Part shown: in pieces, positions 50,977-59,177 of the stretch
How the letters are laid out: every line of letters begins with the position of its first letter
How positions within the stretch are numbered: position 1 is the stretch's first letter
Assembly: GCA_050258755.1 (NCBI GenBank)
Contig: JBLMZI010000009.1
Location: 1-64,000 of the forward strand
Origin: JBLMZI01 sp050258755
Lineage (GTDB): Bacteria; Bacillota; Syntrophomonadia; Syntrophomonadales; DTU052
Direction: 5' to 3'
Length of the DNA stretch: 64,000 nt
Translations under genes and position numbers: made by a program
Notes under the pieces: generated by a model
Databases searched by the model: none
Seen by the model: the letters and a program-made list of their open reading frames with translations, nothing else
What the model was told of the DNA's origin: nothing

Positions 50977-53622
50977 CTAATTCGTTTTCTCGGTGACCGC
51001 GTCCGGGTTAAATCGGGGCAGCGTAACCAAAAAAACACTCCCCTGTCCGACCGTTGATTCAACTGAAAACTGTCCGCCATGGTGATCGATGATCAGTTTG
51101 CTGATCGGAAGCCCCAGCCCGGTGCCGCGCGGTTTGCCGGTCAAAGTATCCCCCGCCTGCTTGAATTTATCAAATATCTGCGCCTGATCGGCCGGATCAA
51201 TCCCGATCCCGGTGTCTTCCACCCGCAGCATGATCGTGTCCCCGAGCCGACCGGCGGTAATATCCACATAACCCCGATCGGTGAATTTGGCGGCATTGGA
51301 AAGCAGATTGATGATGACCTGGATCAGCCGGTCCCGGTCCCCATAAATCGGCGGCAGTTCCTTGGACACTTCCACCCGCAGTTCAACACCTTTCTCCAGG
51401 AAAAGCGGCATCGTGGCTTCTATCGCCCGTTCGACCAGTTCGGACGGCAAGACCGGTTCCATGCGCCAATCGGCTCCGCCGGCTTCCATTTTAGCAAGGT
51501 CGAGCACATCGTTAATCAAGGCGGTCAGACGAGTCCCTTCAAGCACAATAATCCGCGTGTTCTCCATCACCTGATCCATCGCCCGCTGGACTCGGGGATC
51601 TGACAGATTGATATGCGGGAAGACCACATTCTCCAGCCGGTTCTTAATCAGCTTGGCAAAACCCAGCACAGCGGTCAGCGGTGTACGCAGTTCATGAGAG
51701 ACGTTGGACAGAAAATCGGTTTTCAGCTTGTCCAGTTGGGTCAATTTCTCGTTTGATTCAATGAGCGCCTGCTCCATCCGCTTGATCCGGGTGATATCCC
51801 GAAGCGATTCGATCGCACCGACCAGTTCGCCATTCGCGTTGCGAAGCCCGACCGCAGCCACCAGCAGATAGGCTTCCTCACCCAGCAGGTTGGGAATGTA
51901 CACCTGTCCCAGGATAACATTGCCACGGGCTTCGTCCGGTTCGAAAACCTCTTCCAGTTCCCGGCTTGGATCAAGCACCTGGTCGATCAGCATGGTCCGA
52001 TGTTCGCCATAAAAAGCGAGGGCGTATTCCCGCTCGGTTTTCCCGAGCATGCGGTCGGCCGAATAACCGGTCATTTCCTCCAGGGAACGGTTCCAGGCAA
52101 TGACCCGGCCTGCCCGGTCGATGACGAACATCGCATCCGGGAAAAAATCGATGATTTCGGCAAGCCGCCGTTCCGATTCATACAAGGCCTCTTCAGCCCG
52201 TTTCCGCTCGGTAAAATCCCGCACACTGCCAACCATGATGCTGCCGCCGGGGCCCTCACCGACCACCAGCTTCGAATTGATTTCTGACCAGATGGGCAGG
52301 CCGCTGCTTTTAATCATGCGGAAAACAACGCCGGACATATGAAGGTCAGAGCTGCTGAACGCCTGATTGATGGCGTTGAAAACCATTTCGCGGTCGTCCG
52401 GGTGAATGTACCAGAAAAACGGAGTTCCAATCAGTTGATCGGCGCTGTCATATTCGAGCATGCGGACACCCGCTGAATTGACCGATATCAACCGTCCCTT
52501 TTCGTCCACGGCATAGATGAGGTCCGGGGAATATTCAACCAGATTCCGATAGCGCTCTTCACTGATCACGATGTCGCGCTGGTATTTTTCCAGGGTGCTC
52601 ATCATGGTATTGATGTTATCCGCCAGATTGGCGAGTTCGTCATGCCCTTCCACTCGGATGCGGCGGCTTAAGTTTCCGGTTTGGCCAACAATGGTTACGG
52701 TATCGTTCAAGTCGGCCAACCGGGACAAAACCACCCGGTTCTGGAAGAACAAATTCCCGATCCCCAGGACCAGCGCACTCAAGCAGATCAAGGTGACAAA
52801 CACGATGATGGCCCTGCGCCCCTGAATGGTCACTTCCCGCGGCATGGTTACGCGTAAAACCGTCGCCGGTCCCCCATAGACGTCATTCAGGAAAACATGG
52901 CCGCTGATGAGCTGGCGGTTCAGCACCTGAACGTAGATAGGTTGGCTGCCGCTCAGTTTTGACAAGACCGCTGCCCTAGGCAAGGCCGACGCCTGCTTTG
53001 GCATCAGCCTGATCTTCAACTGGGTCGTTTGTTCCATATCAGCGATATAGTCTGGATCAATAAAGCGGCCAATGACCACGGTTCCGCGAATGGGTCCCTC
53101 TCCCTCACTGGTCAGAATCGGCCGGCTGGAGATGATCATCAATCCTTCCGGCAGTTGAAGCAATCCCTGATTGACGCCTTCTTCGCCGGAAAACGCGAGG
53201 AGTCGGCTGCCCGGTTCCAATTGATGCCGCAATGACTCCGGAACGTCTATTTTGCGGTTGCTATTGAGGTCAAAACCCTGGAGGTAAACCGGTATCCCAT
53301 TGAGATCGAAAAAGCCAAAAACGCTGGCTCCAAGTTGTTCGAAGGTGGTATCGACAAGGTTGGAACGAACATAGGCCGGATCGCCTGTGGCAATGAATTC
53401 AACCGTATCATTCCACATGGCATAATCGGCGATTTTACGGGTCAGGTTTTCCTGCCGGTTGGAAAGTTCACTGAGGACGCGATTGACATCGCGCAGGACG
53501 GTTTGTTCTTCGAGGGTTTCAAAGCTCTGCCACAGGACGAAGTAAAGTACCAGCACAATCGCACAGATCAATGCCAGGGTGGTTAATCCGATAAACGCGA
53601 GGACCTTTTCCCGGACCGTCAT
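50977..53622 (-). CDS. CHASE4-HAMP-PAS-PAS sensor histidine kinase
   Basis: An 881-aa sensor. Approximate order: TM (8-32), CHASE4-like domain (45-265; MWNDTVEFI, GPIRGTVVIGRFIDP), TM (270-292), HAMP (293-345), PAS (355-480), PAS (490-615), HisKA with phospho-accepting His in NVSHELRTPLTAVLGF, and an ATPase domain with NLLSNAAKF, VEDTGIGI and GTGLGLPISK. The ATG at 53622 was chosen because GAGGGG lies 8 bases upstream and the membrane helix follows at once; a 35-residue longer frame is less likely. No response regulator is adjacent. Confidence 0.93.
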   Translation of the reverse strand: MTVREKVLAFIGLTTLALICAIVLVLYFVLWQSFETLEEQTVLRDVNRVLSELSNRQENLTRKIADYAMWNDTVEFIATGDPAYVRSNLVDTTFEQLGASVFGFFDLNGIPVYLQGFDLNSNRKIDVPESLRHQLEPGSRLLAFSGEEGVNQGLLQLPEGLMIISSRPILTSEGEGPIRGTVVIGRFIDPDYIADMEQTTQLKIRLMPKQASALPRAAVLSKLSGSQPIYVQVLNRQLISGHVFLNDVYGGPATVLRVTMPREVTIQGRRAIIVFVTLICLSALVLGIGNLFFQNRVVLSRLADLNDTVTIVGQTGNLSRRIRVEGHDELANLADNINTMMSTLEKYQRDIVISEERYRNLVEYSPDLIYAVDEKGRLISVNSAGVRMLEYDSADQLIGTPFFWYIHPDDREMVFNAINQAFSSSDLHMSGVVFRMIKSSGLPIWSEINSKLVVGEGPGGSIMVGSVRDFTERKRAEEALYESERRLAEIIDFFPDAMFVIDRAGRVIAWNRSLEEMTGYSADRMLGKTEREYALAFYGEHRTMLIDQVLDPSRELEEVFEPDEARGNVILGQVYIPNLLGEEAYLLVAAVGLRNANGELVGAIESLRDITRIKRMEQALIESNEKLTQLDKLKTDFLSNVSHELRTPLTAVLGFAKLIKNRLENVVFPHINLSDPRVQRAMDQVMENTRIIVLEGTRLTALINDVLDLAKMEAGGADWRMEPVLPSELVERAIEATMPLFLEKGVELRVEVSKELPPIYGDRDRLIQVIINLLSNAAKFTDRGYVDITAGRLGDTIMLRVEDTGIGIDPADQAQIFDKFKQAGDTLTGKPRGTGLGLPISKLIIDHHGGQFSVESTVGQGSVFLVTLPRFNPDAVTEKTN

Positions 53623-53750
53623 CCACGAAGCCCCTCTTTCATCGAGATCATTGCGCCTAATACTTTCTCGCGTCATCCCGCCAAATCCTCTTCCAAACCT
53701 GAAAATTCGAGCGGAAATACCTGGCAATCATTGCCTGCGTCACAAAACAG

Positions 53751-53780
53751 TACGCCGCGATCTTTCACGATCGCGGCGTA
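53751..53780 (-). terminator. Terminator-like hairpin after the acyl-CoA ligase gene
   Basis: TACGCCGCGATC and GATCGCGGCGTA form a 12-bp stem with a 6-base loop, 29 bp past the fadD-like stop. On the minus strand CTGTTTTGTG follows, a weak U-run. Confidence 0.7.
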
Positions 53781-53808
53781 GCTCATTGGTTAATAGAACC
53801 AGTTTCGC

Positions 53809-55737
53809 CTAGTGACGGGCTCCTTCGGCATACATGCTTTCAATGGTTTCCTTCCAGTTTTTCTGGATAACCCGTTTCTTGGTCTTCTGGGTCGGTGTCA
53901 GCTCGTCGGTTTCTTCGGTGAAACGCCGCGGGATGATCGCGTAGGCTTTCACCACCTCGAATTCCTCCAGCTGACTGTTGGCCTGGGCCACGTCGGCCGC
54001 GACCAGTTCCTGCAGCAGCGGAATCTGAACAAAATCATCCCCGACTTCGACACACATCGGCGCACCCGTCGCGTATGAATACTTGACCTTGCTCTTGTCA
54101 TACGGAACATTCTGCTTGTCGAAAAGCTCGATGAAATAATTGAAGTCCGGCACCAGCAAGGCGCTCATGTAATTGCGCTCGTCTCCGACCGGGAAAACCT
54201 GCTCGACAACCGCACTGGTCGCAAACAGATTCTCGATCTTGGCCGGCGCGACGTTCTTTCCGGTATACAGGCAGATAATCGCCTTCTTCCGGTCGACAAT
54301 CCGGTAATAGCCATCCACATCCATTTCCACGATGTCGCCGGTCTTGAACCAGCCATCTTCGGTAAAAGATTCGGCCGTTTCCTCGGGTTTATTCAGGTAT
54401 TCCTTGAACACTCCCGCGCCGCTGATTTCATACTCGCCATCCGGTGCCATGCGGCCCACGCTGCCATTGGCCGGCGGCCCCACATAGCCTGGCTTGCAGG
54501 CGGTGATCGGGTTCAGGTTGCAGGCATTAAACGATTCGGTCGAACCAAAGCCCTCCAGTACCGGGAAGCCCAGTACATAGAAGAAGCGAAGCAAGTCAGG
54601 TGAAATCCCCGCCGAGGCCGAAAACGCGAACCGGAACCGGTTCCCGAACAAAGCCCTAACTTTGGCGAACAGTTTGTCGGCGATCGCGTATTTGAATTTC
54701 AGGACCGGCGGCAGGACCGTGCGCACGTCGAAATTGGGCGACATGTTGACCCGGCCGAGCTTGTCGGTCTTGTACTTTAACACCTCATACCCGACCTTTA
54801 ACGCCCAGTCGAACATTTTCTTCTTCATCGGGTTGTCGGCCATCTGCTTGTTCAGGGTAATGTAAATCTTCTCGTACAGCCGCGGCACGCAGTTGAACCA
54901 GGTCGGATTGTATTTCTGCATATCCGCCAAAATGGTGGACGGGTTGTCTGCGTATGCAATCGTGGCACCCTGCCAAATCGCCATCCACTGGCAGGAACCG
55001 CGGTCAAAGATGTGCGACAGCGGCAGAAACGAGAGCGTTAGGTCGTTTTCATCCACCAGCATCCCAAACGGTTTGAAATAGTCATAGACGCCGCGCATTC
55101 GCTCAGAGGCATTCTTATGGCTCAGGACAACCCCTTTTCCCTGTCCGGTGGTTCCGGAAGTGTATAGTATGGTCGCCCAGTCCTCCAGCTTGATGGCTTT
55201 CCAGCGCTTCTCATAAACTTCGGCGTGGTCTTTCATATAAGCCCGGCCCATTTCCATCAGTTGGGTCAGACCGATGATCCGCTCATCTTTGCTTTCGTAT
55301 TGAATATCGAGCATGATGACCTTCTGCACCGTCGGCATTTTATCCAGCCCGGGCTTGATCCGGGCGAGGATCTGCTCGTTCCCGATTAACAGGTAACGGG
55401 ATTCGGAATCGTTCACAATATAGTCGACCTCGTGCAGAGAAAGTGTGGGATAAATCGTAACCAGCACAGCACCGCAGTCCAGAGTCGCACAATCGGCCTG
55501 CGTCCAATACGGGCTGCTCGGCGACATAATCGCGACCCGCTCCTTTGGCTCAATCCCAAGCGACAGCAGTCCGCCGGCGATCGCTTCCACCCGTTCCCGC
55601 ATCTGACTCCAGGTGAACTGGCCGCCGCCATCACCATGGTACAGTTCCGGATTGAACATCTGCGCGATCCGATCCGGAAACTGGTTGGCCGTGTGATTGA
55701 ATGCCTCACACATCGTCGGGAAGTCTTTGACTTGCAT
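53809..55737 (-). CDS. Long-chain acyl-CoA synthetase (AMP-binding)
   Basis: A 642-aa adenylate-forming enzyme that would activate long-chain fatty acids with ATP and CoA. Motifs: P-loop ILYTSGTTGQGKGVVLSHKN (about 191-210), LPLSHIFDRG, EGFGSTESF, DGWFKTGDIVEMD, and the hinge YRIVDRKKAIICLYTGKNVAP. Length and insertions fit FadD15-type synthetases. The substitution of CLYTGKN for the more usual TS.GKN in the hinge is noted. It stands alone between the sensor kinase and a 530-bp gap. It could feed the SDR, crotonase and CoA-transferase steps. Confidence 0.92.
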   Translation of the reverse strand: MQVKDFPTMCEAFNHTANQFPDRIAQMFNPELYHGDGGGQFTWSQMRERVEAIAGGLLSLGIEPKERVAIMSPSSPYWTQADCATLDCGAVLVTIYPTLSLHEVDYIVNDSESRYLLIGNEQILARIKPGLDKMPTVQKVIMLDIQYESKDERIIGLTQLMEMGRAYMKDHAEVYEKRWKAIKLEDWATILYTSGTTGQGKGVVLSHKNASERMRGVYDYFKPFGMLVDENDLTLSFLPLSHIFDRGSCQWMAIWQGATIAYADNPSTILADMQKYNPTWFNCVPRLYEKIYITLNKQMADNPMKKKMFDWALKVGYEVLKYKTDKLGRVNMSPNFDVRTVLPPVLKFKYAIADKLFAKVRALFGNRFRFAFSASAGISPDLLRFFYVLGFPVLEGFGSTESFNACNLNPITACKPGYVGPPANGSVGRMAPDGEYEISGAGVFKEYLNKPEETAESFTEDGWFKTGDIVEMDVDGYYRIVDRKKAIICLYTGKNVAPAKIENLFATSAVVEQVFPVGDERNYMSALLVPDFNYFIELFDKQNVPYDKSKVKYSYATGAPMCVEVGDDFVQIPLLQELVAADVAQANSQLEEFEVVKAYAIIPRRFTEETDELTPTQKTKKRVIQKNWKETIESMYAEGARH

Positions 55738-56128
55738 TGGTGTTTACCCTCCTTGTCCTTCGCTTAACCTTCCAAGCCTTAGGCTGATATCCCCGTTTCG
55801 ACATACTCAAACCCGGAAGTTTCAAAACCTGATTCGATCCTTCCGGTTATTTATCAAAGAATTCTAACAGTTCCACTACTATAAATTTCGACTTCGAAAG
55901 ACCGAAATCCTTTTTTGCCAAACCAGGCCAGCTCGGGCAAAACAAAGCTGGTTTTCGCCCCAATTCAGGCATTTATAAGCCTTTTCCGCAAAGTAATCCA
56001 CAAAAAAAATTTTTTTCTTCGGAATATCCGCGGCATAATAGCTTGGCTTTCGGCAGACCGGGCGGTCAGTTTTATTGTGGTGAAACGTTATCGGCCGTAA
56101 TGCTTTAGGGCTAATCCGTTCGAGGATG

Positions 56129-56189
56129 CTGGCGGGACGGTGGGGCGTGGCCCGCTCAGGACTCCAGCCTGCCCCACCGTCCCAGCCAG
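56129..56189. repeat. Long inverted repeat (18-bp stem)
   Basis: CTGGC-GGGACGGTGGGGC (56129-56146) pairs with GCCCCACCGTCCC-A-GCCAG (56171-56189), with a single bulged A and a 24-base loop. There is no coding context and no U-run next to it. It might be a relic of a small mobile element, a regulatory RNA or a REP-like sequence. Confidence 0.6.
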
Positions 56190-56217
56190 ATAGCTTTATC
56201 TACCCGGATCATGAGAA

Positions 56218-56243
56218 AAAGACCGGGCTTTAACCCGGTCTTT
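56218..56243 (-). terminator. Intrinsic terminator of the kinase/response-regulator unit
   Basis: AAAGACCGGG and CCCGGTCTTT form a 10-bp stem with a 6-base loop. On the minus strand TTTTTCTC follows, just beyond the response regulator stop codon. Confidence 0.9.
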
Positions 56244-56270
56244 ACGCCTATTGAGATCATATAAATGCGA

Positions 56271-57032
56271 TCACACTTTGTGGGTGTGGTTGAAATCGAT
56301 CCATTTGATCAGCGGTTTTTCATCCTTGCGGTACTGGACGAATACGCGTCCTTTGTGGGAGAAACGGTACTCCCAAACGTTTTCATCCTTCATGTGCCGG
56401 TAGATCTTCGCATGCATGCTCTCGGTCGGTTTCATCCGCCAATCGATAGTTTTCAAGACCTTGAGCACCCGCTCGTCCATCCGGCTGTCGATCAGTGTGG
56501 CCAGAGCGCCGGTTGTGAATTCCACATCGGAGAAAACGCGTTCAACCGCCTTTTTGATGTCCGTGTCCAATTTGCCATCAACCATGGTTTCCACCATTTC
56601 GGCATACTCGGCCAGGTCATCGATCTGGCTCAAAAGCCCCGTCCAGGCTTCCTTTTTGTGCAATGCAGAGCGAATATGGATGATGAGGCTGTTTTCCGAG
56701 ACCGGTTTGGGCAGGTAATCGATATGGTAGACCGTCGCTTCTCCGATCAGATCCGGATCGTTCTCCGCGGTCATCAATAAGACCGGGATCGACGGCGCAT
56801 ATTCTCTGATCTTCGGAAGGGCTTCAATGCCGCTTTCGCCCCCTTCGAAATGGACGTCCAGCAAGAGGACGTCAAGCCCATACGGCTCGTCATAAAGATA
56901 ATCCTTTAAACTTGAGGTGTCGTAAAAATGCTCGATTTTCGCATTGGGAAAAGCTTTGGCCGCAAGGCGGTCCAGCCCGTCATGAACATAATGTTCGTCG
57001 TCCGCAACCCCGATGATGACTTTTTCCCCCAC
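56271..57032 (-). CDS. Response regulator with RelE/ParE-like C-terminal domain
   Basis: A 253-aa protein. Residues 1-125 are a receiver domain (Asp11-Asp12, phosphoacceptor Asp59 in VLLLDVHFEGG, Lys109 in YLPKP). Residues ~130-190 are helical. The last ~60 residues (MHAKIYRHMKDENVWEYRF, KGRVFVQYRKDEKPLIKWID, ending FNHTHKV) resemble the beta-sheet core of RelE/YoeB/ParE toxins. This is a resemblance of pattern only. Such an output domain is unusual for a response regulator. GTG start with GGGGGG upstream, 2 bp after the kinase stop. Confidence 0.75.
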   Translation of the reverse strand: MGEKVIIGVADDEHYVHDGLDRLAAKAFPNAKIEHFYDTSSLKDYLYDEPYGLDVLLLDVHFEGGESGIEALPKIREYAPSIPVLLMTAENDPDLIGEATVYHIDYLPKPVSENSLIIHIRSALHKKEAWTGLLSQIDDLAEYAEMVETMVDGKLDTDIKKAVERVFSDVEFTTGALATLIDSRMDERVLKVLKTIDWRMKPTESMHAKIYRHMKDENVWEYRFSHKGRVFVQYRKDEKPLIKWIDFNHTHKV

Positions 57033-57034
57033 GC

Positions 57035-58270
57035 TTATCCCCCCCTTACGATCGGCAGCACAATCGTGGTGCGTGCGCCGGTGAGCCCGTCTTCGGTATC
57101 ATAGTTGGCGGCTTGAATCCGCCCCCCCATTAATTGGATATAAAACGCCACCCACATGGTGCCTTCCCCTATACGGCCCGGACGGTTCGGATCTGAACTC
57201 CGGACCGGGTTGACGTACATCTCGTACAGGATATCACGGGGAAACCCCCCGCCGTTATCCGAAATCTCAATTATGAGTTCCGCGGCGTCTCTGGATGCGG
57301 CAAAGTCCATCGAGATAATTCCTTGATAGGGCTGTTCCAGTTCGCGCATCAGATCACGCATCTGCGCGATGGCACGGGCCGAGTTCGTAATAATGTTGTA
57401 CAGGACTTCGTTATAAAACTGGCGGACGTTTAATTCGAGACACAAATGCGATCCGGAGAGTACCTCAGGCAGGTCGCTATACAGAAATTCATACGCCCGC
57501 GACCGGGTGACAGATGGCGGAAGCTCGTCCAGCAGCGCCTGATGAAACCTGGCAATCGGCATGACCTCGTCAACTGCCCCGGTGACCTCGCCGAGCTTGG
57601 ACAACTCGTCCAGAATAATCTGTTCAAACGGCTGCACAACCTCAGAATAAACCATCAGAAGAATGTCGTCCTCATCCCGCAATGACAGATCGCTGTCGCG
57701 GAACTGGGCAAAACGGTTTTTTAACCGATGAATGAAGCTTCGGCTGCGGGATTCCCAATTCAACTCCAAATCCTGCAGGTTGTTCCGGCTGGCCGCCACG
57801 CTGCGCTCCACCGAGCGGCGGACCTTGTTGCTCATTGCCACCATGTTGGCCATAGCCAGCTCCTCGCGCAGTAAACGTTCCCGACGGTCAGAAGGCGATT
57901 CGATCCAATAGAGTATGAAAAACAGGATTAGGTTCAGCAACTCAACAGCGTGCTCCCAGTTGTCACGATAGGAAATTAAAAAAAGAATCTCAAAGTTCCA
58001 CATGATGGTGACCAGAACCAGGGTTTTGCGGCCACCGTACAGCCAGGAAAGAAAGATCGCGCCCATGATACCCAGTGTGTAGAAGAGCACGAAGGAACTG
58101 ACTACACCGCCGATGACCGGCTTGGCCATTAAGGCCCTGAACCCGGGCCAGGTGAACAGTAAAGTCAGAATCACCACGCCAATGAAGGTTCCGGTGATAA
58201 AGATTTGATTATGATAGAGGCTGTCCATCAGCCGTGATATCCATCGTTTGGAAAGGCTCAATCCAATCAC
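57035..58270 (-). CDS. Atypical membrane sensor histidine kinase
   Basis: A 411-aa protein with four N-terminal membrane helices (about 22-42, 52-76, 84-100 and 107-123), a long helical region with candidate phosphoacceptor His181 in SFIHRLKNRFAQ, and an ATPase domain (N-box NEVLYNIITNSARAI, G1 SDNGGGF, G2 GRIGEGTMW). The His context differs from classical H-E/D-x-x and the ATP lid is short, so its class is unclear. It is in one unit with the response regulator. The start is uncertain: GTG at 58270 is used, while TTG at 58261 has a better spaced AAGGTG. Confidence 0.8.
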   Translation of the reverse strand: MIGLSLSKRWISRLMDSLYHNQIFITGTFIGVVILTLLFTWPGFRALMAKPVIGGVVSSFVLFYTLGIMGAIFLSWLYGGRKTLVLVTIMWNFEILFLISYRDNWEHAVELLNLILFFILYWIESPSDRRERLLREELAMANMVAMSNKVRRSVERSVAASRNNLQDLELNWESRSRSFIHRLKNRFAQFRDSDLSLRDEDDILLMVYSEVVQPFEQIILDELSKLGEVTGAVDEVMPIARFHQALLDELPPSVTRSRAYEFLYSDLPEVLSGSHLCLELNVRQFYNEVLYNIITNSARAIAQMRDLMRELEQPYQGIISMDFAASRDAAELIIEISDNGGGFPRDILYEMYVNPVRSSDPNRPGRIGEGTMWVAFYIQLMGGRIQAANYDTEDGLTGARTTIVLPIVRGG

Positions 58271-58337
58271 CTTCTCCCTGGAAACTCAATTCGTCTTCGC
58301 ATGCCGCCACCGGGCATCCTGCTTTGGTTGAACCAAA

Positions 58338-58359
58338 AGAGCGGCTGTTGGGCCGCTCT
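58338..58359 (-). terminator. Intrinsic terminator of the lipoprotein gene
   Basis: AGAGCGGC and GCCGCTCT form an 8-bp stem with a 6-base loop; on the minus strand TTTTGG follows, 26 bp after the stop of the lipoprotein gene. Confidence 0.8.
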
Positions 58360-58385
58360 GAAGGTTGCTGGAGTACCGAAGATTC

Positions 58386-58961
58386 CTACATATCAAGCTG
58401 TTTCTTCAATGAAGCAAGTTCCTTCCGAAACGTGCCTTTGATCTCTTTTTGATACTTGACTTTCAGTGCAGCGTCCGGTGTATGGGATGAATCATAACAG
58501 AAATTGTACAGTCGAGCGCTCGCATGTTGATACAAACCCCTGACCTGCTGGTATTGCGCTTCCTTTTTCTCACTGGCTGTCAGCGAGAACTCGGTTAAGG
58601 AATCGGTTTCCCGGTTCAAGGGCTCCATCTCATTCTGGATAGTTTGAAGGTCTTCGACAAACCGGTTTACATCAATTTTCCCGGATTCCCATTGGCTATA
58701 AGATTCGTCCACACGGTCGGCGTACGATTCCAACTGGGATGTCCAGCGCATGTATGTCCCGCGAAATGGATCAAGCCCCTTAACAACCTTGACGGTCGGT
58801 TCATTCTGCTGGGCCGGTTCCGAAGTGCTCGGTCCGGGCGTGTATTGGTTTCCGGACGGAGCGGGGTTGGTATTTTTCTTGGTGCATCCAACCGCTAAAA
58901 CAGCAATCAGCGTCAATACGATGAACAGGATGGACAGTTTTTTCTGCATCTTTACTTGCAT
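58386..58961 (-). CDS. Putative lipoprotein, 191 aa
   Basis: Signal peptide with lipobox LAVGC (about 23-27), a Pro/Ser/Thr/Asn linker, then a mostly helical domain (DPFRGTYMRWTSQLESYADR) with no recognised family. Probably anchored on the outer face of the membrane. The start is uncertain by four codons: both ATGs (MQVKMQKK) lie near GGGGG. It is on the same strand as the kinase/response-regulator pair but separated from it by a terminator. Confidence 0.75.
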   Translation of the reverse strand: MQVKMQKKLSILFIVLTLIAVLAVGCTKKNTNPAPSGNQYTPGPSTSEPAQQNEPTVKVVKGLDPFRGTYMRWTSQLESYADRVDESYSQWESGKIDVNRFVEDLQTIQNEMEPLNRETDSLTEFSLTASEKKEAQYQQVRGLYQHASARLYNFCYDSSHTPDAALKVKYQKEIKGTFRKELASLKKQLDM

Positions 58962-59177
58962 CCCCCTTTCTTCCCCATATTGTAATAGAAGCGCCCGGTG
59001 GAAGTAAACCGCCGGGCCAGGCCCAGGAAAGGAACTTTCTGCTTTCCCCGCGGAACGCTGTTCTCTTATTTCCAACCTTGTGAAGGAGAAAGTCGAATTA
59101 CGTCGAAAATCGAAAGAGATACACTACCAGATGCGCTATTCAATGCTGCTCGCCGTCACAACCGGAGGGATCGTTTC

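Larger units (their letters stand above)
55738..56270. other. 533-bp intergenic region with large hairpin
   Basis: No gene found. The fadD-proximal part is A+T-rich and has no clear promoter. The rest contains a long G+C-rich hairpin (56129-56189) and the terminator of the response regulator (56218-56243). Confidence 0.5.
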
